Position numbers and translations under genes: made by a program
Notes under the pieces: model-generated
Told to the model about the DNA's origin: nothing
The model's database searches: none
The model's input: only the letters and a program-made list of their open reading frames with translations
Part shown: one piece after another, positions 29,772 through 38,278 of the stretch
How the letters are laid out: the number at the start of each line of letters is the position of its first letter
Position numbering within the stretch: the stretch's first letter is position 1
From: Variovorax paradoxus
GTDB taxonomy: Bacteria; Pseudomonadota; Gammaproteobacteria; Burkholderiales; Burkholderiaceae_C
Direction of reading: 5' to 3'
Assembly (NCBI RefSeq): GCF_018614875.1
Contig: NZ_JAGGNW010000002.1
Location: 372,001-436,000 of the forward strand
DNA length: 64,000 nt

Positions 29772-30716
29772 CTACTTGCGCGATCCCCGTGCGCCGGCCG
29801 GCCTGGGTGCTTCGGGCGGATCGAGCGAAGCAGCGAGCAACATCTCGAGCCAGCCTGCGAACGCCTGCATGCGCCGCGAGAGGTTGCGCCGGTGCGGATA
29901 GATCAGGTGCACCGGCAGCGGCTGGGCGCGCGCCGCGGGCAATACTTCGACCAGTTCGCCGGCCGCCAGGTGTTCGCGCACGTCGTAGGCCGGAATCTGG
30001 ATCAGTCCCAGCCCGGCCAGCGCGCAGGCGATGTAGGTCTCGGCGTTGTTCGCGGCCACCTGGCTGCGCATGCGCAGCGTCGCGGTCTCGCCGTCGCGCT
30101 GCCACTCCCACGGCGCCGCGCGGCCGCTGGTCGGCGAGGCGTAGTTGACCGCGATGTGTTCCGGCAGGTCCCCTGGCGTGCGCGGCGTGCCGTGGCGCGC
30201 AAGGTAGGCCGGGCTCGCGCAGTTGATCAGCGTGAATTGCCCCAGCGGCCGCGCCACCAGGCTGCTGCTCGCCAGCGGACCCACGCGCAGCGCGCAATCG
30301 ACCCCTTCCAGCACCAGGTCCACCGCACGGTCGCTGGAGCCGAGTTCGAGCTCGATCGCCGGGCAGCGCTCGAAAAAACCCGGCAGCGCCGGCGCAATGA
30401 GCCGGCGCGCAATGCGGCTCGGCACATCGACCTTGAGCCGCCCGCTGACATGGCTGTGCGAGGGCAGGAACTGCTGCTCCATGTCTTCCATGTCGGCCAC
30501 GAGCGTGCGGGCCCTCTCCACCAGCACTTCGCCGTCGGGCGTGAGGCCGACGCGCCGCGTGGTCCGGTGCAGGAGGCGCGAGCCCAGCCGCGCTTCGAGC
30601 TGCTGCACAGCGGTGGAAACGGTGGCGCGCGGCAGCGCGAGCCGATCGGCCGCACGCGTGAAGCTGCCGGTTTCGGCCACGCGCAGGAATACCTTGAGAA
30701 GGTCGATGCGGTCCAT
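29772..30716 (-). CDS. LysR-family transcriptional regulator
   Basis: 314 residues from the ATG at 30714-30716 (MDRIDLLKVFLRVAETGS). HTH SFTRAADRLALPRATVSTAVQQLE, then LLHRTTRRVGLTPDGE, and a C-terminal substrate-binding fold. CrgA-like branch. It diverges from a short-chain dehydrogenase gene over 130 bases. AGTCTA (30751-30756) and TAGACT (30795-30800) form an inverted pair in that gap. The likely target is the SDR gene; the inducer is unknown. Confidence 0.92.
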   Translation of the reverse strand: MDRIDLLKVFLRVAETGSFTRAADRLALPRATVSTAVQQLEARLGSRLLHRTTRRVGLTPDGEVLVERARTLVADMEDMEQQFLPSHSHVSGRLKVDVPSRIARRLIAPALPGFFERCPAIELELGSSDRAVDLVLEGVDCALRVGPLASSSLVARPLGQFTLINCASPAYLARHGTPRTPGDLPEHIAVNYASPTSGRAAPWEWQRDGETATLRMRSQVAANNAETYIACALAGLGLIQIPAYDVREHLAAGELVEVLPAARAQPLPVHLIYPHRRNLSRRMQAFAGWLEMLLAASLDPPEAPRPAGARGSRK

Positions 30717-30846
30717 GCGTGTCGGCTGGATTGTTCGTGATTGTTCAAACAGTCTAGCTTCGGATTGCTGATTTATTCGGGAACTGACGATCAATAGACT
30801 GAAGCTTCCCCTCGCCCATCAACGCTCTTCAGCAGGAGGTCATTCC

Positions 30847-31620
30847 ATGTCCGCACGCACTCTCAAGAACAAGGTCGCCGTCATTGCCGGCGGCGGCAAG
30901 AACCTCGGCGCGCTCATCGGCCATCAACTGGTCGACGGCGGCGCCCGCGGCATTGCCATCCACTACAACAGCGATGCCTCGCGCGGCGATGCCGAGAAGA
31001 CCGCCGCCGAACTCGAGGCCAAGGGCGCCGGCACGCTGCTGGTGCAGGGCGACCTCGCCGTGGTGGACAGCAACGCCAGGCTGTTCGACCAGGCCGTGGC
31101 GCATTTCGGGCAGGTCGACATCGCGATCAACACCGCGGGCGTGGTGATCAAGAAGCCGATCCTCGATGTCACCGAAGCCGACTACGACCGGAGCTTCGAC
31201 GCCAACGCCAAGGCTGCGTTCTTCTTCATCCAGCAGGCCGGCCGCACGCTGGCCGACGGCGGCAGCATCGTCTCGCTGGTGACTTCGCTGCTCGCGGCCT
31301 ACACGCCGTTCTACGCGATCTATCCGGCCTCCAAGGCGGCGGTGGAGCACTACACGCGCGCCGCCTCGAAGGAGTTCGGCGAGCGCGGCATCTCGGTCAA
31401 TGCCATCGGCCCCGGTCCGATGGACACGCCGTTCTTCTACGGCCAGGAAAGCAAGGAGGCCGTCGAATACCACAGCAGCGCGGCGGCGCTCAGCAAGTTC
31501 TCCACGAAGGGCCTCACCGACATCGAGGACATCGCGCCCATCGTGCGCTTCCTGGTCACCGAAGGCTGGTGGATCACCGGCCAGACGATCTTTGCCAACG
31601 GTGGCTACACCACCCGCTGA
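30847..31620 (+). CDS. Short-chain dehydrogenase/reductase
   Basis: 257 residues with an AGGAGG ribosome-binding site. Classical SDR layout: cofactor motif IAGGGKNLGALIG (a TGxxxGxG variant starting at about residue 14), NTAG-type motif INTAGVV, catalytic YxxxK as YPASK, and the C-terminal GGYTT end. NAD(P)H-dependent oxidoreductase of unknown substrate, resembling 3-oxoacyl-ACP reductase-like SDRs. Translated together with the small membrane protein gene 29 bases downstream and probably controlled by the divergent LysR gene. Confidence 0.9.
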   Translation: MSARTLKNKVAVIAGGGKNLGALIGHQLVDGGARGIAIHYNSDASRGDAEKTAAELEAKGAGTLLVQGDLAVVDSNARLFDQAVAHFGQVDIAINTAGVVIKKPILDVTEADYDRSFDANAKAAFFFIQQAGRTLADGGSIVSLVTSLLAAYTPFYAIYPASKAAVEHYTRAASKEFGERGISVNAIGPGPMDTPFFYGQESKEAVEYHSSAAALSKFSTKGLTDIEDIAPIVRFLVTEGWWITGQTIFANGGYTTR

Positions 31621-31649
31621 TCCGCATCGCGCCTGGAGGAAAACGCAAG

Positions 31650-31919
31650 ATGCACACGATCATGGTGGTGGGCGGCGGCTTCGTGCTGCTGGTGGTGTTT
31701 CTATTGGCCAGCCGCTTCATCGGCGACGGCTCTTCGCTGGCACTGGCCACGGCCGCCAAGTGGTTCATCCCGGCATGGTTCGTCGGCGCCGGCATCAACA
31801 TGGCCGTGGGCGTGATCAAGGCGGGTTATTCGGTGGCCGAAGAACTGCCGATCTTCCTGCTGGTCTTTGCCGTGCCGGCGGTCGTGGCGGCACTGCTGTG
31901 GTGGAAGTTCGGACGCTGA
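31650..31919 (+). CDS. Small hydrophobic membrane protein
   Basis: 89 residues preceded by TGGAGGA. Three hydrophobic stretches (about 3-20, 32-52 and 66-85) predict an inner-membrane protein with very short loops. No family recognised with confidence. It lies 29 bases after the SDR gene on the same strand, so the two are likely cotranscribed. A small partner for the SDR cannot be inferred beyond that. Confidence 0.75.
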   Translation: MHTIMVVGGGFVLLVVFLLASRFIGDGSSLALATAAKWFIPAWFVGAGINMAVGVIKAGYSVAEELPIFLLVFAVPAVVAALLWWKFGR

Positions 31920-31976
31920 CATTGCCCTGAATGTCCCCGCACCGGCCGCGACATTTAGGCCGGGCACAATCCGCGG

Positions 31977-32798
31977 ATGCTCATGTATCCGCAGATCAAC
32001 CCCATCGCCCTGCAACTGGGGCCCGTGGCCATCCACTGGTATGGCCTGACCTACCTGGCGGCCTTCGCGCTGTTCTATTTTCTCGGCACGCGCCGGCTGC
32101 ACCATGAGCCGTACCGCTCCCTCGTGGGCGCGGGCGCCTGGCAGCGCAAGGACATCGAGGACATTCTCTTTCTGGGCGTGATGGGCGTCATCGTGGGCGG
32201 GCGGCTTGGCTACTGCCTGTTCTACAAGCCCGACTTCTATCTCGCGCATCCGCTCGAAATTTTCTACGTGTGGCAGGGCGGCATGAGCTTCCATGGCGGC
32301 CTGCTGGGCGTGATCGGCGCGATGGTGTGGTTTGCGCATTCGCGCGCCCGGCCGTTCTGGCAGGTGATGGACTTCGTGTCGCCCTGCGTGCCCACCGGCC
32401 TGGCGGCGGGCCGCGTGGGCAACTTCATCAACGGCGAACTCTGGGGCCGCTTCAGCAGCCCCGATCTGCCCTGGGGCATGGTGTTTCCGCAGAGCGGTTC
32501 GATGCTGCCGCGCCATCCCTCGCAGGTCTACCAGTTCCTGCTCGAGGGGCTTCTCCTGTTCGTCATCATGTGGCTCTACGCGCGCAAGGAGCGCAGGGAG
32601 GGGCAGGTGGCTGCGGTGTTCCTGATCGGCTACGGCGCGCTGCGCTTCATTGCCGAGTATTTCCGCGAGCCCGACGACTTTCTGGGCCTTCGCGCGCTCA
32701 ACCTGAGCCAGGGGCAGTGGCTCAGCGTGCCGATGGTGGTCTTCGGCATCGGCCTGTGGATCTGGGCCGCGCAGCGCCGCCAGCCGGCGAGCGCTTGA
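31977..32798 (+). CDS. lgt: Prolipoprotein diacylglyceryl transferase
   Basis: 273 residues with about seven transmembrane helices. Family signature [16 protein letters not shown] (Lgt pattern GRxGNFxNxExxG), the [12 protein letters not shown] and [11 protein letters not shown] motifs, and PRHPSQVYQ near the C-terminal part. Lgt transfers diacylglycerol from phosphatidylglycerol to the lipobox cysteine of prolipoproteins in the inner membrane, a step needed for lipoproteins such as the adaptor at 3420 and the channel at 56668. An alternative ATG two codons later (31983) is possible. Confidence 0.97.
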   Translation: MLMYPQINPIALQLGPVAIHWYGLTYLAAFALFYFLGTRRLHHEPYRSLVGAGAWQRKDIEDILFLGVMGVIVGGRLGYCLFYKPDFYLAHPLEIFYVWQGGMSFHGGLLGVIGAMVWFAHSRARPFWQVMDFVSPCVPTGLAAGRVGNFINGELWGRFSSPDLPWGMVFPQSGSMLPRHPSQVYQFLLEGLLLFVIMWLYARKERREGQVAAVFLIGYGALRFIAEYFREPDDFLGLRALNLSQGQWLSVPMVVFGIGLWIWAAQRRQPASA

Positions 32799-32879
32799 GC
32801 ATCGGTTTCTCAGGGTAAGTCCGGGCCGCGCATTGCGTGCGCGGCCCTTGCGCCGCATTCGATGCAGCCACACAATTAT

Positions 32880-32901
32880 GCGTAATTACACAAAATTACG
32901 C
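32880..32901. promoter_or_regulatory. Operator-like inverted repeat upstream of GntR gene
   Basis: GCGTAAT-N8-ATTACGC, containing the 8-base palindrome GTAATTAC (32882-32889). It is an AT-rich island in a GC-rich region, 24 bases before the regulator ATG. A likely autoregulatory GntR site for the malonate operon. Confidence 0.55.
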
Positions 32902-32924
32902 GTTGTGGAACGCCCTTGCATCTC

Positions 32925-33593
32925 ATGCGCCTGGTCCCCAACTCCCTGCACGACGAAGTAGCCGCCACCTTGCGCGAGCAGATCTTCGCGGGCGCGCTGG
33001 TGCCGGGCAGCTTCCTGGACGAGGCTGCGCTGTGCGAACGCCTGTCGATTTCACGCACGCCGCTGCGCGAGGCGCTCAAGGTGCTGACCGCCGAAGGCCT
33101 GCTGCGGCACGAGCCGCGGCGCGGCTGCTTCGTGCGCGAGGTGACGGAGCGCGATCTCGACGAGATATTTCCGGTCATCGCGCTGCTCGAAGGCCGCTGC
33201 GCCTACGAGGCCGCCCGCAACGCGAGCGATGCGGAGCTGAACGAGCTCGACGCGCTGCACGAGCGGCTGGTGCGGCACGCCAAGGCGCGGCGCATCAACG
33301 ACTACTACGCCACCAATCACCTCATTCACGAGGCGATCATCCAGTTGGCCGATAACAAGTGGCTGGCGCAGGTGATTGGCGATCTGCGCAAAATTCTCAA
33401 GCTGGCGCGGCTTCAGCAGCTGCATGCGCCGGGCCGGCTCGAGCAGAGCCTGGCGGAGCACCTGGCGGTGTTCGCGGCGCTCAAGGCACGCGACAGCGAG
33501 GGCGCGGACGCGGCCATGCGCACGCACCTGACCCGCCAGCGCGAGGCGCTGCGCGAGGTGGCGCGGCAACAGAAATCCAGGGTGATGTCGTGA
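32925..33593 (+). CDS. GntR-family regulator (FadR/FCD type) of the malonate operon
   Basis: 222 residues from the ATG at 32925; a TTG three codons upstream also fits the frame. N-terminal GntR winged helix: LREQIFAGALVPGSFLDEA, then LSISRTPLREALKVLTAEGLL. C-terminal all-helical FCD effector domain with metal-ligand-like histidines (HLIHEAIIQLA). First gene of an apparent operon with malonyl-CoA decarboxylase, a Bug protein and malonyl-CoA synthetase; same arrangement and family as MatR regulators of malonate operons. It probably represses the operon until malonate or malonyl-CoA is present (inference). Confidence 0.9.
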   Translation: MRLVPNSLHDEVAATLREQIFAGALVPGSFLDEAALCERLSISRTPLREALKVLTAEGLLRHEPRRGCFVREVTERDLDEIFPVIALLEGRCAYEAARNASDAELNELDALHERLVRHAKARRINDYYATNHLIHEAIIQLADNKWLAQVIGDLRKILKLARLQQLHAPGRLEQSLAEHLAVFAALKARDSEGADAAMRTHLTRQREALREVARQQKSRVMS

Positions 33594-33642
33594 ACGGCGT
33601 GAAAGAACGCATCAGCGCAGCCCACAGCATTGGAGTTTGTCG

Positions 33643-35115
33643 ATGAGTGCGACCGAGTGGTTCCAGGCGCGACTGCGCTCTGGCGAGAAGTCCGGCGACA
33701 AGGTGCCCGTGGCACCCGAGGGCGTGGCCCGCAGCGCGGCGAAGACAGCTGCGAAGCCCAGCGTGCGCTCGACCGCCGAGCGCCTGCAGGCCACGCTGCG
33801 CAAGGCCGACGAGGCGATGTCGCCGCGTGCCCTGCGTCGCGTGCTCACGGCGCTGCAGGCCGTGATCGATCCGCGCGTGAGCGAGGTCGAGGGTGGGCGC
33901 CGGGCGCATGCCATTGCACGCGAATACGCGGGCGCCACGCCCGAGGCGCGGCGCGACTACTGGGCACTGATGAGCGAGCATTTCGCCGCCGACCCGCACA
34001 AGCTCAAATCCGCGCGCGACCAGCACCAGGTCGCCGTCGGAACAGCCGACGAAGGACAGGCCGAGCTGCGGCTGCGGCGCGCGCTGGTGTCGCCGCGCAT
34101 GCGCCTGCTGCAGCGTTTTGCGGTCGAGCCGGAGGGCATGCGCTTCCTGGTCGACATGCGCGCCGAGCTGCTGCCTTTCCTGAAGTCCGACAAGCGGCTC
34201 ATCGCGCTCGACGCCGAGCTGGAGCATCTGTTCTCCACCTGGTTCGACGTCGCGTTCCTCGAGCTGCGCCGCATCGACTGGCATTCGCCGGCTTCGCTGA
34301 TCGAGAAGCTGATCCGCTACGAGGCGGTGCACGACATCAAGAGCTGGACCGATGTGAAGAACCGGCTCGACGACAGCGACCGCCGCTGCTACGGCTTCTT
34401 TCATCCGCGGCTGCCCAACGAGCCGCTGATCTTCGTCGAGGTGGCGCTGGTCGACCGCATCAGCGACGGCATCACGCCGCTGCTCGACGAGGCCGCCGTA
34501 CCGATCCTGCCAGCCAAGGCCACCACCGCCATCTTCTATTCGATCAGCAACACCCAGAACGGGCTGCGCGGCGTGAGCTTTGGCGATTCGCTCATCAAGC
34601 GCGTGGTCGAGACGCTGCAGGAGGAGCTGCCGCGCCTGAAGATCTTTGCCACGCTGTCGCCGATCCCCGGTTTTCGCAGCTGGCTTGCCAGGAATGCCGC
34701 GCAGCTGCTGCCGCGCCTGGACGAAAAACGCGAGGCCGAGCTCGGCCGCCTCGTCGGTTCGCTGCCGCCGACCGCCGAGCGCCTGCTCGCCGCGGTGGAC
34801 GCGCCCGCCACGCTCGATGCCAAGTCGCCGCTGCGCCAGTGGCTTCTGCAAGCGGCCGCCGAATACCTGGGCCACACGCTGATCGACGGCACACCGGCCG
34901 ATCCCGTGGCGCGCTTTCACCTGGGCAACGGGGCGCGCGTGGAGCGGCTCAACTGGGCCGGCGATCCGTCGCCCAAGGGCCTGAGGCAGTCGTATGGCCT
35001 GATGGTCAATTACCTCTACGATCTCAAGCGCCTCGACAAGCATCGCGCATGGCTGGCCGGGGGCAAGGTGGCGGTTTCAGGGGATGTTGAAAGCCTGTTC
35101 TTCAAAAAAGGCTGA
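33643..35115 (+). CDS. Malonyl-CoA decarboxylase
   Basis: 490 residues from the ATG at 33643 with TGGAG upstream; a TTG two codons earlier is less likely. Family hallmarks: GFFHPRLPNEPLIFVEVAL (from residue 251), AIFYSISNTQNGL (from 296, holding the serine that matches the assigned catalytic serine of the human enzyme), LSPIPGF (338-344), and FHLGNGARVERLNW with His426. It decarboxylates malonyl-CoA to acetyl-CoA and CO2. With the malonyl-CoA synthetase downstream it forms a two-step malonate-to-acetyl-CoA route, as in rhizobial MatA/MatB. Confidence 0.95.
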   Translation: MSATEWFQARLRSGEKSGDKVPVAPEGVARSAAKTAAKPSVRSTAERLQATLRKADEAMSPRALRRVLTALQAVIDPRVSEVEGGRRAHAIAREYAGATPEARRDYWALMSEHFAADPHKLKSARDQHQVAVGTADEGQAELRLRRALVSPRMRLLQRFAVEPEGMRFLVDMRAELLPFLKSDKRLIALDAELEHLFSTWFDVAFLELRRIDWHSPASLIEKLIRYEAVHDIKSWTDVKNRLDDSDRRCYGFFHPRLPNEPLIFVEVALVDRISDGITPLLDEAAVPILPAKATTAIFYSISNTQNGLRGVSFGDSLIKRVVETLQEELPRLKIFATLSPIPGFRSWLARNAAQLLPRLDEKREAELGRLVGSLPPTAERLLAAVDAPATLDAKSPLRQWLLQAAAEYLGHTLIDGTPADPVARFHLGNGARVERLNWAGDPSPKGLRQSYGLMVNYLYDLKRLDKHRAWLAGGKVAVSGDVESLFFKKG

Positions 35116-35130
35116 GTTCTGAAAAAGAGT

Positions 35131-35149
35131 CCGGCGCCCGATGCGCCGG
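35131..35149 (+). other. Intercistronic hairpin
   Basis: CCGGCGC, loop CCGAT, GCGCCGG, between the decarboxylase and Bug genes. No U-tract. It may stabilise one side of a processed transcript so that the binding protein is made in excess of the enzymes (inference). Confidence 0.35.
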
Positions 35150-35189
35150 CCCGCATGGTGCGGCGATCTACAACGACAGGAGATGACAG

Positions 35190-36179
35190 ATGACTCAGAG
35201 TTTTCAACGACGCGACGTGCTGCGCCTGGCTGCGGCCGGTGCAGCCGTTCTGTGTGGCGGGGCAGGCGCGCAGGGGGGCAACTGGCCGACACGGCCGGTC
35301 AACATGGTCGTGCCGTTTCCGGCCGGCGGCGGCACCGATGCCTTCGCACGCCCGCTCTCGGCCCAGTTCGCCAAGGTCACCGGCCAGACGCTGGTCATCG
35401 ACAACCGCGGCGGCGCCGGCGGCACCGTGGGTGCCAGCATCGCCGCCAAGGCCCAGCCCGACGGCTACACGCTTTTCATGGGCGCGGTGCACCACGCGAT
35501 TGCGCCGTCGATCTATCCCAAGCTCGACTACGACCTCGAGAAAGACTTCGTGCCGCTGATGCTGCTGGCCAACGTGCCGCAGGTGGTGGTGGTCAATCCG
35601 CGCCGCGTCACGGCCAACACGCTGCAGGAGCTCGTTGCCGCCGCCAAGCGCAGCCCCGGCAAGCTCAACTACGGCTCGGCGGGCGCGGGCACCTCGCACC
35701 ACCTGGCGGGCGAGCTGTTCAAGCTGCAGACCGGCACTTTCATCACGCACATTCCCTATCGCGGAGCGGGGCCGGCGCTGTCCGACCTGATTGCCGGCAA
35801 CGTCGACCTGATGTTCGACGGCCTCGGTTCTTCCGCCCAGCACATCAAGGGCGGGCGCATCAAGGCGCTGATGGTCGCCGGCAGCAAGCGCAACCCCGCA
35901 TTCCCCGACGTGCCCTGCGCGGCCGAAGTGGGCCTGCCCGACTACACGGTCACCACCTGGTATGGCCTGTGGGCGCCCAAGGGCACGCCGGTCGACCTGC
36001 AGGCGCGCATCGTCGACAGCATGAAGAAGGCGCTGGCGAGCGACGAGCTCAAGGTCATCTGGACCCAGAATGGCTCCGAGATCCCGAGCCTCACCATGGC
36101 GTCGTACGGCGGCTTCGTGAATTCCGAGATCAAGCGCTGGGCCGCGGTGGTGAAAGCCTCGGGCGCCAAGCTGGAGTAA
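35190..36179 (+). CDS. Bug-family tripartite tricarboxylate transporter substrate-binding protein
   Basis: 329 residues, with a leader containing twin arginines (QRRDVLRLAAAGAAVLCGGAGA), so export by Tat or Sec to the periplasm. Bug/TctC fold signatures: IRLVVPFPAGGGTD-like NMVVPFPAGGGTDAF, VVIDNRGGAGGTVG-like VIDNRGGAGGTVGAS, and GYTLFMG. Its place between malonyl-CoA decarboxylase and synthetase suggests it binds malonate. No TctA/TctB membrane partners lie nearby, so it would work with a shared permease, or as a sensor. RBS GACAGGAG just upstream. Confidence 0.93.
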   Translation: MTQSFQRRDVLRLAAAGAAVLCGGAGAQGGNWPTRPVNMVVPFPAGGGTDAFARPLSAQFAKVTGQTLVIDNRGGAGGTVGASIAAKAQPDGYTLFMGAVHHAIAPSIYPKLDYDLEKDFVPLMLLANVPQVVVVNPRRVTANTLQELVAAAKRSPGKLNYGSAGAGTSHHLAGELFKLQTGTFITHIPYRGAGPALSDLIAGNVDLMFDGLGSSAQHIKGGRIKALMVAGSKRNPAFPDVPCAAEVGLPDYTVTTWYGLWAPKGTPVDLQARIVDSMKKALASDELKVIWTQNGSEIPSLTMASYGGFVNSEIKRWAAVVKASGAKLE

Positions 36180-36235
36180 CGAGCGAGCAAGGTTTCATGC
36201 CAAGCGCACACCGAATTTCCGAAGTACCTGCCCCG

Positions 36236-37771
36236 ATGAAGACGAAAGCCAATTCCAACCTATTTGCCGCCTTGCGCGCGGCCTTTCCCGCCGACCTCGG
36301 CAGCATTGCCGTGGAAACCGACAACGGCCTGTTCTATTCTTGGCAAGACCTCGACCGCGCCAGCGCAATGATCGCCAACCTGTTCGGCGCGCTGGGGCTG
36401 GAGGAAGGCGCCCGCATCGCGGCGCAGGTGGAGAAATCGGTCGAGGCGATGATTCTCTATCTTGCCACGCTGCGCGCCGGCTACGTGTTCCTGCCGCTCA
36501 ATACCGCCTACCAGAGCGCCGAGATCGAATACTTCGTCGGCAACGCCGAACCGGCCGTGGTGGTGTGCACCCGCCGCAATGCCGCGTGGGTCGGACCGAT
36601 CGCCGCTGCGGCGGGCACCCGGCATGTGTTCACGCTCGACGACGACCGCACCGGCACGCTGCTGGAGCTGGCCGCGCAGTGCAGCGACCAGCACGCGGTG
36701 GTGCAGAAGAAGTCCGGCGACCTGGCCGCCATCCTCTACACCAGCGGCACCACCGGCCGCAGCAAGGGCGCGATGCTCACGCACGGCAACCTGCTGTCGA
36801 ACGCCGAGGTGCTCAAGGACTACTGGGGCTGGACACAAGGCGACGTGCTCATCCATGCGCTGCCGATCTTCCATGTGCATGGCCTTTTCGTTGCGCTCCA
36901 TGGTGCGCTGCTCAATGGCAGCAAGATGATCTGGTTCGGCAGGTTCGACCCGAAGCGCGTGCTCGAGAAGCTGCCCGAGGCGACCGTGTTCATGGGTGTG
37001 CCCACGCTCTACGTGCGGCTGCTGGCCGAGCCCGGCCTCACGCACGAAGCGGTGCGCAACATGCGGCTGTTCGTCGCCGGTTCCGCGCCCCTGCTCATCG
37101 AGACCTTCGACGAGTGGCGAGAGCGCACCGGCCACACCATTCTCGAACGCTACGGCATGAGCGAAACCATCATGCTCACCTCCAACCCCTACAGCCCCGC
37201 GCAGGGCGAGCGCCGCGGCGGCACGGTGGGTTTTGCCTTGCCGGGCGTGCGGCTGCGCGTGCGCGACGACGCCGGCCGCGACTGCACCACCGACGAGATC
37301 GGCAACATCGAGGTCAGCGGCCCGAACGTGTTTGCGGGCTACTGGCGCATGCCGGAAAAAACGAAGGAAGAATTCACGGCCGATGGTTTCTTCAAGACCG
37401 GCGACGTCGGCAAGATCGACGGCCGTGGCTACATCACCATCGTCGGACGCAGCAAGGACCTGATCATCAGCGGCGGCTACAACGTCTACCCGGCCGAGAT
37501 CGAGGGCTACATCAACGAACTGCCCGGCGTGGCCGAGAGCGCGGTGGTCGGCGTGCCGCACCCCGATTTCGGCGAGGTGGGCGTGGCCATCGTGATCGCC
37601 AAGGCGGGCGGGGCGCTCGACGCCGATGCCATCGTGGCGGAGCTCAAGTCGAAGCTCGCGAACTTCAAGATTCCGAAGTGCTGCTTCGTCGTGCCGGAAC
37701 TGCCGCGCAACACCATGGGCAAGGTGCAGAAGGCACTGCTGCGGGAGCAGCACAAGGGGCTGTTCGCCTAG
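36236..37771 (+). CDS. matB: Malonyl-CoA synthetase
   Basis: 511 residues from the ATG at 36236 (MKTKANSNLFAALRAAF), which matches the short N-terminus of MatB enzymes; an ATG at 36197 would add 13 residues. AMP-binding motif YTSGTTGRSKG (168-178), GRSKDLIISGGYNVYPAE near residue 404, and a C-terminal catalytic lysine in NTMGKVQKALL. It makes malonyl-CoA from malonate, ATP and CoA. Together with the decarboxylase it lets the cell use malonate as carbon source; the operon order is regulator, decarboxylase, binding protein, synthetase. Confidence 0.94.
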   Translation: MKTKANSNLFAALRAAFPADLGSIAVETDNGLFYSWQDLDRASAMIANLFGALGLEEGARIAAQVEKSVEAMILYLATLRAGYVFLPLNTAYQSAEIEYFVGNAEPAVVVCTRRNAAWVGPIAAAAGTRHVFTLDDDRTGTLLELAAQCSDQHAVVQKKSGDLAAILYTSGTTGRSKGAMLTHGNLLSNAEVLKDYWGWTQGDVLIHALPIFHVHGLFVALHGALLNGSKMIWFGRFDPKRVLEKLPEATVFMGVPTLYVRLLAEPGLTHEAVRNMRLFVAGSAPLLIETFDEWRERTGHTILERYGMSETIMLTSNPYSPAQGERRGGTVGFALPGVRLRVRDDAGRDCTTDEIGNIEVSGPNVFAGYWRMPEKTKEEFTADGFFKTGDVGKIDGRGYITIVGRSKDLIISGGYNVYPAEIEGYINELPGVAESAVVGVPHPDFGEVGVAIVIAKAGGALDADAIVAELKSKLANFKIPKCCFVVPELPRNTMGKVQKALLREQHKGLFA

Positions 37772-37778
37772 GCGGCGC

Positions 37779-38204
37779 CTACTGCACCAGCAGCACCGAG
37801 ATGTCGGTCTCGGAGATCACCTTGGTGGCCACCGAGCCCATCAACGCACGGCCGAAGATGCCGTGGCCATGGGTACCGAGCACGATCAGTTCCGCATGCG
37901 CTGCTGTGGCCGACTTGAGGATTTCCTCGGCCGCATGGCCATGGCGCCTGTCGATCGTGTAGTTGCTCACGCCGTTCTCCGCGAGCAATGCCGCCACGGG
38001 GTCGAGCACCTTGGCGTTTTCTTCGGCGTAGTAGCCGGTGATCACCTCCTTGCTGAGGTGGCGTGCCACGTGGCCCGAGATGCCGGTGCAGACATGCACG
38101 ACGATCAGTTCATGGCCCTCCACGAACATGGAGCGGTTGGCCAGCAGGTATTTGAGCGCCTTCTGCGTATAGGCGCTGCCATCGACGGCGATGAGGATTT
38201 TCAT
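37779..38204 (-). CDS. Universal stress protein UspA family
   Basis: 141 residues from the ATG at 38202-38204 (MKILIAVDGSAYTQKAL); longer in-frame starts add Arg/Pro-rich non-conserved sequence. The ATP-binding pattern G-2x-G-9x-G-S is present in GTHGHGIFGRALMGSVA near the C-terminus, so it belongs to the nucleotide-binding Usp group. Cytoplasmic dimer, usually induced by starvation or redox stress. Convergent with matB, eight bases between stops. Confidence 0.92.
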   Translation of the reverse strand: MKILIAVDGSAYTQKALKYLLANRSMFVEGHELIVVHVCTGISGHVARHLSKEVITGYYAEENAKVLDPVAALLAENGVSNYTIDRRHGHAAEEILKSATAAHAELIVLGTHGHGIFGRALMGSVATKVISETDISVLLVQ

Positions 38205-38278
38205 GAGCCCGTTATACGACCGGGGCCGAGGCGTCGCAACCGGTCTCACCCGAGACCCGAGGGGCTTTCAGGATCCCC

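Noticed and set aside
35141-36235. Upstream extension of the malonyl-CoA synthetase frame across the Bug gene
   Set aside because: The frame stays open through the Bug gene by chance in GC-rich DNA. The extension has no family similarity, and the Bug gene is clearly real in another frame.
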